From Halonatronomonas betaini (GTDB taxonomy: Bacteria; Bacillota; Halanaerobiia; Halanaerobiales; Halarsenatibacteraceae): 64,000 bases of DNA. Every line of letters starts with the position of its first letter. The stretch's first letter is position 1. This document shows positions 8,970 through 17,961 of this stretch, piece after piece. The DNA is taken from positions 363,323 to 427,322 of the forward strand of contig NZ_JADPIE010000003.1 in assembly GCF_015666175.1 (NCBI RefSeq). The letters are read 5' to 3'. The notes beneath the pieces were generated by a model. The model was not told the origin of the DNA, did no database searches, and was given only the letters and a program-made list of their open reading frames with translations. The position numbers and the translations under genes are program-made.

Positions 8970-10334
8970 ATGGAGTTAAGTTTTAAGCAGGCTATTATAC
9001 CTGTAATTACTATGGCTTTTTTAATAATAATGTCTGTTTTAGTCTGGGATGTTCCAATTCAGATTGCTTTATTTTTTGAAATTATTATAATTGTCTGTCT
9101 CTCTTTTATCTGGGGTTATAGATGGAAGAAAATTGAGAAGATGATGTTCTCCAGTTTTAGGAGCATAGGCAATGTTATCATTATATTATTTTTAATCGGG
9201 ATGATGATAGGTCTCTGGATAGCTATAGGGACTGTACCAACTATGATTTATTATGGTTTAGAAACTATTAATCCTGAGTATTTTTTAGTCTTAAGTTTTA
9301 TATCAACGTCTCTTGTTTCCATGGCGATTGGCACAGCTGTTGGAACTGCCAGTACTATTGGGCTGGCTTTAATAAGTATAGCTGAAACTTTAGGAATGAG
9401 CCTGCCATTAGCTGCCGGTGCTATAATCTCAGGCGCTTATGTAGGCGATAGAATGTCGCCTGTCTCATCAATTGCCAATATTACAGCCCACAGCGCTGAA
9501 GCAGATATTCTGGAGATGGTAAAAAGCATGATGAAAACAACTATCTTACCTTATATAATTGCAGCTATAGTCTATCTAATTATAGGATTGAATTTAGGAG
9601 GTCTTGGAGAAAATGCAGGGGGATTTTTAGAGCTGACAGCTGCCCTTGATAGCTATTTTATGATCTCCTTCTGGATGTTACTGCCGCCAATACTTATAAT
9701 AAGCATGGCTTTTTTAAAGGTACCTACAATTATAAATCTTGCTATCAATATTATCTTTAGCCTGATTCTAGGGATAGCTATTACAGACCGGAACTGGTCC
9801 GGGCTATTAAATATTATGTTTCAGGGATTTGATGAAAGCTCTGGTATAACCTTTATAGATAATATACTGGCCAGAGGCGGTTTAACAAGTATGTTAGAAT
9901 TAATATCTCTAATAATTTTTGCAGTTATTTTAGGTGGATTATTAGAGCAGTTAGGGGTTTTAGATAGTATTTTAAAACCGATAGTCCATCATATTACCGG
10001 TAAGATAAAACTGGCTGTGGTTACTGTCTTTTCAAGTATATTATCTGCAATATTAGGTTGTAATCAATTTCTGGCTGTATTTTTACCGGCAAGAATGTTA
10101 ATACCTCATTATGATAGGATAAAGGTAAAGCGGAAAGAATTAGCCCGGGCTCTCGGTGATTCTGGACTTGTATTCTCTCCGCTAATCCCCTGGAATGTAA
10201 ATGCATTAATGATGACTGCTGTCCTGGGGGTAGATACTTTTTATTATGCACCCTATGCATTTTTTATATTAATTATGCCTTTATCAAATATTTTAATTAC
10301 AGTGATTAAACATAAAAAAGAACTGATTGATTAG
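8970..10334 (+). CDS. nhaC: Na+/H+ antiporter of the NhaC family
   Basis: 454-residue inner-membrane antiporter that expels Na+ in exchange for H+. About eleven to twelve hydrophobic segments are visible. The NhaC core segment GAIISGAYVGDRMSPVSS, followed by NITAHSAEADI, is present, as is the C-terminal half motif LGCNQFLAVFLPARML. Its role in salt and pH homeostasis fits a halophile. It overlaps the convergent dehydrogenase gene by four bases (10331-10334). Confidence 0.92.
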   Translation: MELSFKQAIIPVITMAFLIIMSVLVWDVPIQIALFFEIIIIVCLSFIWGYRWKKIEKMMFSSFRSIGNVIIILFLIGMMIGLWIAIGTVPTMIYYGLETINPEYFLVLSFISTSLVSMAIGTAVGTASTIGLALISIAETLGMSLPLAAGAIISGAYVGDRMSPVSSIANITAHSAEADILEMVKSMMKTTILPYIIAAIVYLIIGLNLGGLGENAGGFLELTAALDSYFMISFWMLLPPILIISMAFLKVPTIINLAINIIFSLILGIAITDRNWSGLLNIMFQGFDESSGITFIDNILARGGLTSMLELISLIIFAVILGGLLEQLGVLDSILKPIVHHITGKIKLAVVTVFSSILSAILGCNQFLAVFLPARMLIPHYDRIKVKRKELARALGDSGLVFSPLIPWNVNALMMTAVLGVDTFYYAPYAFFILIMPLSNILITVIKHKKELID

Positions 10335-11287
10335 GGCCTGATTAAGATTTTAAGTGAAGATTTTTCTCTGGCTGCTTTTAAAGCATCCAGGGAATCTTCA
10401 AGCTTATACTCATCAGTAATTAGCCGGTCAAGGTGGAGTTCATTTCTTTCCAGCAAATTAAGTGCCGGCTTAAAGGGGCCACACCTGGAACCTAGTAATT
10501 TTATCTCATTAATAGCCAGCCCTGCCAGGTTAAGGTCATGGTTTTTGGCTGTCGTTGTCTTATATATTATTTTCCCCTCCGGAGCAACAAGTTCAATGGC
10601 TGCTTTTAAACCTGATGTGCTCCCGGTAGCCTCAATAACAACAGGTATATCTGGCTCTTTTTCTGGATATAATTTTTCAAGGTATGTTTTAATATTTAAT
10701 GGTTTTAGAGTATCTAGCTTTTCCTGATGCCGGCCTATCATCTCAACATCAAAACCCAGGGCCCAGAGGGTTCTTGCTATAATTAAGCCCAGTTTGCCGT
10801 CGCCAATAACCATTATTTTTTCAGAGGGTTTAAGATGATATTGTTCTGCAATTTCAACAGCTGCTGCAATTGGTTCAGTAAAAACAGCCTCTTTGTCAGT
10901 GACAGCATCTGGTACAATATGAAGGTTTTCTCCTGGCAGTGTTAAATATTCAGCCAGTGCCCCATCCTTGCCTCGCATCCCAATAGCCTTTATATTTTTG
11001 CAATGTTTATATTGATTATTATGGCAGCGTGAGCAATTATAACAGGGAATATTTATTTCACCAACAACCCTTTTGCCAGTAAGTTCTCCAGCCGGGTCAT
11101 TAACAACTTCTCCGACAAATTCATGGCCAAGTACGCCATTAAACTCGATCATACCGGCAATTACTTCAAAATCTGTATTACATAGACCAGCCAGCCTTAC
11201 CTTGATTAAAACTTCATTTTCTGCAGGCTCTGGCCTGGCAATATTTTCAAGATTTATTTCACCATTTCTAACTGTTAATGCTTTGAT
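10331..11287 (-). CDS. Zinc-dependent MDR dehydrogenase with apparent ATC start
   Basis: Medium-chain alcohol/sorbitol/threonine dehydrogenase-like protein, 318 residues if started at 11287. Visible parts are catalytic Cys in AGLCNTD, GHEFVGEV, the structural-zinc cluster CYNCSRCHNNQYKHC (four Cys) and a Rossmann fold VIGDGKLGLI. The first ATG in frame is at 11152, but starting there would lose the catalytic Cys. The frame is open back to an ATC at 11285-11287, reading (ATC)KALTVRNG, exactly where MKAL starts in this family, eight bases after a perfect GGAGG (11296-11300). No ATG, GTG or TTG exists there. It follows the DUF362 gene by 29 bp, probably one operon. Substrate unknown. Confidence 0.8.
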   Translation of the reverse strand: MKALTVRNGEINLENIARPEPAENEVLIKVRLAGLCNTDFEVIAGMIEFNGVLGHEFVGEVVNDPAGELTGKRVVGEINIPCYNCSRCHNNQYKHCKNIKAIGMRGKDGALAEYLTLPGENLHIVPDAVTDKEAVFTEPIAAAVEIAEQYHLKPSEKIMVIGDGKLGLIIARTLWALGFDVEMIGRHQEKLDTLKPLNIKTYLEKLYPEKEPDIPVVIEATGSTSGLKAAIELVAPEGKIIYKTTTAKNHDLNLAGLAINEIKLLGSRCGPFKPALNLLERNELHLDRLITDEYKLEDSLDALKAAREKSSLKILIRP

Positions 11288-11316
11288 ATCTGTCGCCTCC
11301 TTAAATTATATAGATA

Positions 11317-12330
11317 TCAGTCCAGGAAACCCTTCAATTCAGCTGCCAGATTCTTTCCTTCTTCTGAATCAGAAATTATTTCAATTTCTTCAGGTCCTGA
11401 TACTCCAAGCTGAATTTCAGCTGCCCTGGCTATCTGTTCCAGTTCAAAAACAGGAGTATTCATAATAATATCTGTGCTGCCTAAATTTTTGAGCATGGCA
11501 ACACCAGTTGCATCAACGGCAACTGGATCTTTAGATACAAGGAATATATTTGAATCGACTCTATTACCAGTTGATGGGCCACCTGAGGTGAAGGCTTCAA
11601 CTCCATCGATTATAAATAGATCTGGACTATAGGCCAGTGATATCTCTGCGATCATCCTGCGCATATAATCTGAATTATGGAGCTGGCTCATATAATCTGT
11701 TCCTTCACGGGGGATTATTCCAACTGCTAGTTTTAAAGCCATTGTAAACTGGCCGCCAAACTGATGGGTTTTTAAACAACCTGTAGCTATAATATGATCA
11801 ACTTCATTAAGAATTCTCGGTATCTTAAAGCCATCTGGCCAGTGTAAGCCTTCTCTATTAAAGAGAGTAAGTTCATCATCAGTCAGCTGATCAAAATTAA
11901 TTATTTCAATATTATATTCTTCTGCTATCTCAAAAATACCCTTTTCCTCCATGACCTCTTCTGTATCTGGCGGGCCACTTCTTTCACCAATTATTATCCT
12001 TTCTGCTCCAGCCTTTTGCAGCTCTTCAATAATAGTTATAAGGGTCTCATTATCAGTGGAACCTGGAGCAGGGTCTGCAGTATTAAAATTTGGCTTAATT
12101 AAAACACTATCTCCATTAACATCAGGTAATGGAATTAAATTTAAGCTTCTTTTAACCCCATCGCTTCTATTTGAAGTTTTAATCAGTCCAACCTGGCTTT
12201 TACTGGCTGCAAAAGCCTTATTATCCCAGTCAGAAAATGATAATAAAGAAAGGCCTAAAAGTGCACTTCCTGAAAGTGAGATAAATTGACGTCTACCAAT
12301 ATCATTTGCAAAGTCAAAAATCTTTTCCAT
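11317..12330 (-). CDS. Tat-exported DUF362 protein
   Basis: About 337 residues. A twin-arginine signal (GRRQFISLSG followed by a hydrophobic stretch, cleavage near AFA-ASK) indicates folded export. The rest is DUF362: VLIKPNFNTADPAPGSTDN, GERSGPPDTEEVM and the CLKTHQFGGQFTMALK segment. DUF362 proteins are often fused to ferredoxins and have no firm biochemical role; no Cys cluster is seen here. The ATG at 12330 is chosen over a GTG at 12339, which is only three bases from AAGGAG. It is co-oriented with the dehydrogenase downstream. Confidence 0.85.
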   Translation of the reverse strand: MEKIFDFANDIGRRQFISLSGSALLGLSLLSFSDWDNKAFAASKSQVGLIKTSNRSDGVKRSLNLIPLPDVNGDSVLIKPNFNTADPAPGSTDNETLITIIEELQKAGAERIIIGERSGPPDTEEVMEEKGIFEIAEEYNIEIINFDQLTDDELTLFNREGLHWPDGFKIPRILNEVDHIIATGCLKTHQFGGQFTMALKLAVGIIPREGTDYMSQLHNSDYMRRMIAEISLAYSPDLFIIDGVEAFTSGGPSTGNRVDSNIFLVSKDPVAVDATGVAMLKNLGSTDIIMNTPVFELEQIARAAEIQLGVSGPEEIEIISDSEEGKNLAAELKGFLD

Positions 12331-12468
12331 TTTAATCACCTGCTCCTTCTTTATAATAATTAAATTTTAAAGAATCAAAAATTTATAAGTTATTGCTATT
12401 TTAAATATATCATTTTTATGTACTAAATTAAATAAATAAATTAAATCAATTTATTATAACCATATATG

Positions 12469-12500
12469 AAAGCCTCCCAATTTCCATGGAAGGCTTTTTG
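12469..12500. terminator. Hairpin downstream of the 25-codon small ORF
   Basis: AAAGCCT (12469-12475) pairs with AGGCTTT (12491-12497), extended by two further G-C pairs past one mismatch. The T-run is better on the plus strand. On the minus strand it follows the stop of the small ORF and may end that transcript. Confidence 0.5.
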
Positions 12501-12505
12501 AAAAA

Positions 12506-12583
12506 TTATTTTTCTTTTTTATCTTTCTTTTTAATTTTTTTCTTTATAGTGTCTTTAATTTTACCTTTATTTTTTTCTGCCAT
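12506..12583 (-). CDS. 25-residue lysine-rich small ORF
   Basis: A small ORF with its own signals: extended -10 promoter at 12713-12740, AGGGAGGGG at 12592-12600 nine bases before an ATG at 12581-12583, stop TAA at 12506-12508, then a hairpin. The peptide begins MAEKNKGKIKDTIKKK; more than half of its 25 residues are Lys and it has no aromatic residue. It is too short for usual gene callers. A role in nucleic-acid or ribosome binding is conceivable for so basic a peptide, but nothing in it identifies a family. The 430-bp gap 12331-12768 otherwise contains only its promoter and leader. Confidence 0.55.
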   Translation of the reverse strand: MAEKNKGKIKDTIKKKIKKKDKKEK

Positions 12584-12712
12584 TATTTATCCCCTCCCTT
12601 TTTTAATTAATGATTTAATCAACTCTGCCATTAATTTAACAGTACTAAAATAGAAGGAGCATCTATTACTGACAAAAAATAATCTGTAATATTTGTTATT
12701 CTATTTGCTTAA

Positions 12713-12740
12713 ATTATAGCACTATTTAACTTTTTAACAA
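12713..12740 (-). promoter_or_regulatory. Promoter of the lysine-rich small ORF
   Basis: Minus strand TTGTTA (12740-12735), 16-bp spacer, TATAAT (12718-12713) with an upstream TGC giving an extended -10. It fires toward the small ORF, leaving a leader of about 120 nt. Confidence 0.6.
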
Positions 12741-12768
12741 TAGGCTATAATACCCAAGATTTCATGGT

Positions 12769-13965
12769 TTATGAATATCTTAACCAGTGAATTATCTCTT
12801 TAAAGCTGGCTGACTTTCCATACATTAACATGCCTATTCTAAATATTTTAGCAGCTGCCAGGGTAAACAAAATAGTGGTAATTAATAAAATTGCCAGAGT
12901 AATTATTATTTCAACTGTAGAAATTTCGCCGATTGCAATCCTTACAATTGAAATAACCGGGGCAGTTAAAGGAAAATAGGTTACTATTCTTGATAGCATA
13001 CCTCCAGGATTATTAAATACTGGACCTATTACTAAAATAGGCAGCACCGGCAACATAAATACCATGCTCTGGGCATTAGTTGCACTCTGCAAATCTTCCA
13101 TTGTTGCGCCAATCCCAACAAATAATGCAGCAAATACCAGGTAACCTAATAGAGCAAAAACTGCTATTAATGGCAAGGCTGGATTTAGGAATGCCTCAAG
13201 CAAGGGTAGATCAAAAAAGTAATCTGCCAGAGGAATACCGATACCAAACCAGACACCAATCTGGATCATGCCTAGAATAAAATGCCCAATAATCTTACCG
13301 GCCATAAGCTGCTCGGAGGAAATCGAGGATAGAATTATTTCTGACATCTTCTCCTTTTTCTCCTGGAGGGCACTCTGTAAAAGCATGGATCCTGAAGTGA
13401 TTAATAAGAAAAATAATCCACCACCAAAGATTACTGCTGTAATAACTCTACTTCCCATAGCTGTTTCATCTTCTTGAAGACTTACAACCTGCAGGTTAGC
13501 CGGCATTGTAACCTCCTGGATAACTTCTTCAGAAAGATCATGGGTTGCTAATTTGTAATTCTGCAATTCTTCGGTCAAGAGGTTTGCCAGGCCACCATGG
13601 TTGGTGGCTGATAATGAAAATACATTTAAATTGATATTCCCGGTTTTAAAAAACTCCTGGTCTATTATAAAATACCCATCTGCATCTGCAGATTCAGCCC
13701 TGCTTTGTAATTGCTCCTGGCTGTTTTCTGATTCAATTAATACTGTATTCTCCAGCATATCTTCGGACCAATCCAGTTCGACTTGAGATTGATTCTGATA
13801 ATAAAATGTTCTTTCAACTGGACTATCAAATCTTTCAATAAAATTTGGTAGACCACCAAATATAAGAATCAATACCGGGGTTAAAAAGATTCCAACTATA
13901 AATTGCTTGTTCCTTAAGTTTCTCATTACTTCCCAGCCAGTTATCTTAAATATTTTCTTTAGCAT
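12769..13965 (-). CDS. ABC-2 type transporter permease, NatB-like
   Basis: 398-residue membrane protein with a hydrophobic segment at 22-40, a large external domain (about 45-175) and five or six C-terminal membrane helices from about 178. LLQSALQEKKEKMSEIILSS and SSEQLMAGKIIGHFILG are the hallmark of the ABC-2 permease family that includes NatB (Na+ export). It overlaps the ATPase gene by 20 bases and is its partner. Export of sodium or an antibiotic-like compound is possible but cannot be decided. Confidence 0.9.
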   Translation of the reverse strand: MLKKIFKITGWEVMRNLRNKQFIVGIFLTPVLILIFGGLPNFIERFDSPVERTFYYQNQSQVELDWSEDMLENTVLIESENSQEQLQSRAESADADGYFIIDQEFFKTGNINLNVFSLSATNHGGLANLLTEELQNYKLATHDLSEEVIQEVTMPANLQVVSLQEDETAMGSRVITAVIFGGGLFFLLITSGSMLLQSALQEKKEKMSEIILSSISSEQLMAGKIIGHFILGMIQIGVWFGIGIPLADYFFDLPLLEAFLNPALPLIAVFALLGYLVFAALFVGIGATMEDLQSATNAQSMVFMLPVLPILVIGPVFNNPGGMLSRIVTYFPLTAPVISIVRIAIGEISTVEIIITLAILLITTILFTLAAAKIFRIGMLMYGKSASFKEIIHWLRYS

Positions 13966-14872
13966 CTAAAAGACCTCCTCTGGCAACCCTTGTAAAGATA
14001 TTATGAAGAGAAATCCTTTTTATTTCTAATTCAACTAAATTTATCCCTGCTGGTAAATCAGCTATAAATTTGTTTGGTTCAATATTATCTTCAAGCAGGA
14101 TATTAAAATTATTGCGATATGAATTATAATTTAAAATTAAATCATTTTCATTAAGCCAGTCTTCTAATAGATTACTATCATTGGTCTGAAGCCTGGCTCG
14201 ATAGTTTCCGTATTGATTTTTAATACTGTCGAGATCATCATATAATACTTTATTTCCTTTATCTAAAAGAAATATTCTATCACAGACTTCTTCAACCAGG
14301 TTCATCTGATGACTGGAAAGCATTATTGCTACACCTGATTCTGCCAGCCCTTTAATTTCTTCTTTCATAAGATCCTGACTAACTGGATCAAGACCGGAAA
14401 AGGGCTCATCAAGAATTAATAGTTTCGGTTTATGCAGAACACAGGCTGCAAACTGGACTTTTTGAGCCATCCCCTTTGATAGTTCCTTAATCTCGTCATT
14501 TAAATTATCAGTTAGATCAAATTTATCAAGCCAGTATTCACCCTCTTTTAAGGCCTCTTTTTTGCTAAGACCTTTAAGGCTGCCAAGAAAGATTAAGATA
14601 TCCTTAACTTTTGCCTCTTTATACAGACCTCTTTCTTCCGGTAGATACCCTACCCTGCTCTGCCAGTTATCAGTATCAAGATTTAGTTCAATCTTTCCTT
14701 TATCTGGAGCATTGATATTCATGATCATCCTGATCAGACTGGTTTTTCCAGCTCCATTTGGGCCTAATATACCCATTATCTCACCCTGATTGACTTCAAA
14801 AGAAATTTTATTAACTGCTATAAGATCATCATAGGCTTTTAAAACATCTTTTACCTTTAAAATCGGCTCCAC
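13946..14872 (-). CDS. ABC transporter ATP-binding protein, NatA-like
   Basis: 308-residue ATPase with Walker A GPNGAGKTS, signature LSKGMAQK (divergent from LSGGQ but normal in this exporter class), Walker B LLILDEPFSGLDP and switch His SSHQM. Residues from about 225 form the C-terminal DUF4162-like extension. Start GTG at 14872 behind GAGGGGGG. It is the first gene of the two-gene exporter operon. Confidence 0.94.
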   Translation of the reverse strand: MEPILKVKDVLKAYDDLIAVNKISFEVNQGEIMGILGPNGAGKTSLIRMIMNINAPDKGKIELNLDTDNWQSRVGYLPEERGLYKEAKVKDILIFLGSLKGLSKKEALKEGEYWLDKFDLTDNLNDEIKELSKGMAQKVQFAACVLHKPKLLILDEPFSGLDPVSQDLMKEEIKGLAESGVAIMLSSHQMNLVEEVCDRIFLLDKGNKVLYDDLDSIKNQYGNYRARLQTNDSNLLEDWLNENDLILNYNSYRNNFNILLEDNIEPNKFIADLPAGINLVELEIKRISLHNIFTRVARGGLLDAKENI

Positions 14873-14913
14873 TGGTTTGCCCCCCTCAAATATGTGAATA
14901 TATTCATTATATT

Positions 14914-14942
14914 ATTATATCAAATATTTTTTATTTTAACAA
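14914..14942 (-). promoter_or_regulatory. Promoter of the NatAB-like operon
   Basis: Minus strand TTGTTA (14942-14937), exactly 17 bp, TATAAT (14919-14914), about 42 bp before the GTG start at 14872. A second TATAAT without a good -35 lies at 15038-15033. Confidence 0.65.
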
Positions 14943-15060
14943 TATAAATTAGTTCGATTAAATACTTCTTTATCGAGAGTTTTTTTCCTGTATTAATTAA
15001 TTTTTATAGTTATAATTCTATATGCTCTAAATATTATATAAGTTGAAAGTGAATCAGGAG

Positions 15061-15116
15061 TGGGTTGGTACTGGGTTGATACTGGGTTGGTACTGGGGAG
15101 GTATTGGAGGGGGTAT
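15061..15116. repeat. Five 11-bp G-rich tandem repeats (possible G-quadruplex/operator)
   Basis: Units TGGGTTGGTAC (15061), TGGGTTGATAC (15072), TGGGTTGGTAC (15083), TGGGGAGGTAT (15094) and a 12-base TGGAGGGGGTAT (15105). The period is one helical turn and there are at least four GGG tracts on the plus strand. The array lies between the tldE terminator and the NatAB-like promoters. It is the only G-rich block in an otherwise AT-rich gap. Confidence 0.85.
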
Positions 15117-15120
15117 AAAG

Positions 15121-15151
15121 AAATGGCCTAAACAGAATGTCCAGGCCATTT
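15121..15151 (-). terminator. Terminator of the tldD-tldE operon
   Basis: AAATGGCCT (15121-15129) pairs with AGGCCATTT (15143-15151) around a 13-base loop. On the minus strand the hairpin is followed by TTTCTTTATA, and it lies about 75 bp after the tldE stop codon. Confidence 0.65.
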
Positions 15152-15224
15152 AATTTCTTGGATTTAATTAATAGCTAATAGTAGTTTATATATCATTACT
15201 CAATCATAATTAGTATAGATAATT

Positions 15225-16535
15225 TTATTCTCCAGTAACACTTATTTTATCAACTAAAAGATAGGGGAAGCTTCCCATTTGAGAAAGAATTGCTTTATCG
15301 CCTATACCTATTATGTTTTTAAAATCATCATAGATATTGCCGGCCAGCATGACATCTTCCAGTCTACCCTGAATCTCTCCATTTTTAATATGAAAACCAT
15401 GGGCCTGAACAGAAAAATGGCCCTGGGTATAATTAGAAGAATGAAATCCAATCACATTTTCGACCAGGATACCTTCATCAATTTCAGCAAGGAGTTCTGA
15501 TTTGCTATAACCTCCTGGAGTGATTACAGGATGAACAAATGCTGGATTAACCGGGGTATCAATTCCACTGCCAAATAATGTCTTCTTTAATCCATTACCA
15601 GTCGGTTCTTTATCAAGCCTGGCGGCATACTCTAAATCATAAAGGTAGTTATTTAATTTGCCGTTATTAATTATAGTCTTATCTGATGTTGGTATGCCTT
15701 CATCATCAAAGCTTTTTCTATAACTGGTTCCTTCAAGCCGTGGTTTGTCAGTTATTGTTAATTTATCAGAAAATATTGACTCACCTAATCTATCTATAAG
15801 GGGAGATGTTCCCTGATAGATATTCTGCCCACTGACCCCTGTCTCCAGGCTAACCAGGAAAAAATATAGTGACCCTGGTGAAAATAGTACTGGCATTTTC
15901 CCTGTTTTCGGCTTTGATACCTTTTCTGTCATTTTATATTCTTCAATAAATTCATTTATATCAGCTTCTGGTATCTCTCTAAAAAAACTATCTGATTCAT
16001 AAAATCTATATAACTCTGAACCTCCTCCTGGAATTGGAGCTGAAAAGATAAAGGTAAAACCTGTTTTATTTTCTTTTAAATCGGCTTCATTTGTGGTAAT
16101 GATTTTTGTCTTTTCATAATTTTTACTTATACTAAAGTTAAGAGTAAGATCAGGTTTCTTCTCTTTAAAAATATTTTTGATTTCCTGGGCATATTCAATT
16201 AACTCATCAGATTCAGTTTTTGAAAATCTATTTTCGGTAGCATGGTCTACAGCGTCTATTTTTTTATCAGAAAAATTAAAGTTTGCTGGTTCTCCATACT
16301 GGACTGATTTCTTTGCTCCCTTTATTAAATTATCCAAAACCTCTGGAGAGCTGCCTGTAGCTGTACTGGAACCTGATTTATTATTGTCCTTAACTCTTAA
16401 AGAAAGCTCTGATAAATCATTGCTGGTAATATCCTCTAAATCCCAGTTTTCAAAGTCATATTTCATTTCTCTGGTCTCTTTAATTAGCAGTTCGGCTTCA
16501 TCAAAGTTCTTTTTTAATTTATTAATATCCAGCAT
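15225..16535 (-). CDS. pmbA: TldE/PmbA-like peptidase subunit
   Basis: 436-residue TldD/PmbA-family protein without the HExxxH metal motif, so it is the non-catalytic partner subunit of the TldD-TldE protease (known to trim modified peptides such as microcin precursors and to degrade unfolded peptides). The family segments FSPGSLYFFLV, DEGIPTSDKTIINNGKL and GFHSSNYTQGHFSVQAHGF are visible. The ATG directly follows the tldD stop. Its AGGAGG lies within the last codons of tldD, implying translational coupling. Confidence 0.9.
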   Translation of the reverse strand: MLDINKLKKNFDEAELLIKETREMKYDFENWDLEDITSNDLSELSLRVKDNNKSGSSTATGSSPEVLDNLIKGAKKSVQYGEPANFNFSDKKIDAVDHATENRFSKTESDELIEYAQEIKNIFKEKKPDLTLNFSISKNYEKTKIITTNEADLKENKTGFTFIFSAPIPGGGSELYRFYESDSFFREIPEADINEFIEEYKMTEKVSKPKTGKMPVLFSPGSLYFFLVSLETGVSGQNIYQGTSPLIDRLGESIFSDKLTITDKPRLEGTSYRKSFDDEGIPTSDKTIINNGKLNNYLYDLEYAARLDKEPTGNGLKKTLFGSGIDTPVNPAFVHPVITPGGYSKSELLAEIDEGILVENVIGFHSSNYTQGHFSVQAHGFHIKNGEIQGRLEDVMLAGNIYDDFKNIIGIGDKAILSQMGSFPYLLVDKISVTGE

Positions 16536-17909
16536 CTAAACGCCTCCTATATTGACCTGATCGACTTTAATATGGGGGGCACCCATACCTGAGAAGATAT
16601 TTAATTGCATAGGATTACCTTTACCGCAACCGCCAACTTCTCTAAAGTTTAAATCGTTGCCAATCATTGAAATTCTTTGTAAAGTTGCAAAAAGCTCGCC
16701 ACTTAAGTTTATATCTCTGACCATACCTTTTTTCTGGCCATTTTCAATCTTATAACCGTATTCTGCTCCAAATGTAAACTGATCTCCAGTTGTCTGCCCA
16801 CCCCGACCATTACAGATATAATAGCCGTTATCTATTGAGGAAATCATCTCCTCTACATCTGATTTACCTTCTGCAATATAGATATTTGACATTCTTATTA
16901 TTGGAGTATATTTACAATCTACTGCCCGCATATTTCCTGAAAGGGGCTCATTAAAATCTGCAGCTGTCTCCCTGGAATGGAGCCTACCACTTAAGGTTCC
17001 CTGATCAATCAACGTGGTTTTTTGAGCAGGCTGGCCTTCATCATCATATTTATAGTTTCCTGGAGTGTTTTTAATGCCAGGGTCATCAACTACTGTCAGG
17101 ATATCACTACCTAATTCAGTGCCAGCCTGAAGTTTATCTCTAAAAGCAGGATTATTCTTTACTATATCTGCCTCGGATAAATGTCCAAAGGCCTCATGGA
17201 TAAAGACTGAAGCCAGGGCCTGGTTAATTATAACTGGATAATTACCGGCTTTAATAGGCTCGGCATCTAGCATCTGCTGTAAAATATCAATTTCTTTTAA
17301 TAAGTCATCTTCACGATTAAAGAGGTTATCAAATTCAGGAAAACCTCCAAAGGAGACCCTTTTAACCTGAACAACATCATTCTTTTTTGCATAGACTGCG
17401 CCACTGATTAGACTGCCTAGAAGGTCATATTCTATTTCTGAACCCTCTGAATTTATAAAAATTCGCCTAGAGTAAAAATCTCTATAAGTAAAATTTGTCT
17501 TAATTATATGCTCCTGCTCTAAAGCCAGGCGATTGTAATTTTCTACTAATTCTTTTTTCTCTTCCAGACTGTAGTTTTTTGGGTTGGTATCAGGGTTTAT
17601 AAAATGTTTATCCTTGATAACCTCTGCTTCCTTTAATTTAGCAGCTTCAGAAATGAGCTCTTCTGTTCCTGATATTGAATTGGCCAGCTCTTTTTTGGCT
17701 TTTCTGGCATCTTTAAGTTGACTGAATGAATTTACTGCTTTTACACCCTGGTTGTAAACTCTAAGATGGCCACCTTCACGGTATGATGATTTAACTTCTT
17801 TTAAATCCTGGTTTTCATATCTAATTTCTGTCTGGTTATTCTTTTCAAAACGAAGATCTCCATAATCTAAATTATCATCGCTAAAAAAATCTTTTAAGAC
17901 TGATTTCAT
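16536..17909 (-). CDS. tldD: TldD metalloprotease subunit
   Basis: 457-residue catalytic subunit. The HEAFGH motif (His238, Glu239, His243) within FIHEAFGHLSEAD is the HExxxH zinc site. GRGGQTTGDQFTFGAEYGY and the C-terminal GGCGKGNPMQLNIFSGMGAP are characteristic of TldD. It is encoded immediately upstream of tldE. No ribosomally made peptide precursor is obvious next to it. Confidence 0.94.
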   Translation of the reverse strand: MKSVLKDFFSDDNLDYGDLRFEKNNQTEIRYENQDLKEVKSSYREGGHLRVYNQGVKAVNSFSQLKDARKAKKELANSISGTEELISEAAKLKEAEVIKDKHFINPDTNPKNYSLEEKKELVENYNRLALEQEHIIKTNFTYRDFYSRRIFINSEGSEIEYDLLGSLISGAVYAKKNDVVQVKRVSFGGFPEFDNLFNREDDLLKEIDILQQMLDAEPIKAGNYPVIINQALASVFIHEAFGHLSEADIVKNNPAFRDKLQAGTELGSDILTVVDDPGIKNTPGNYKYDDEGQPAQKTTLIDQGTLSGRLHSRETAADFNEPLSGNMRAVDCKYTPIIRMSNIYIAEGKSDVEEMISSIDNGYYICNGRGGQTTGDQFTFGAEYGYKIENGQKKGMVRDINLSGELFATLQRISMIGNDLNFREVGGCGKGNPMQLNIFSGMGAPHIKVDQVNIGGV

Positions 17910-17961
17910 AATTTCCCCCTGGAAAAACTTATTTAGAAACGAACTGCTTTTTAATAATTAA

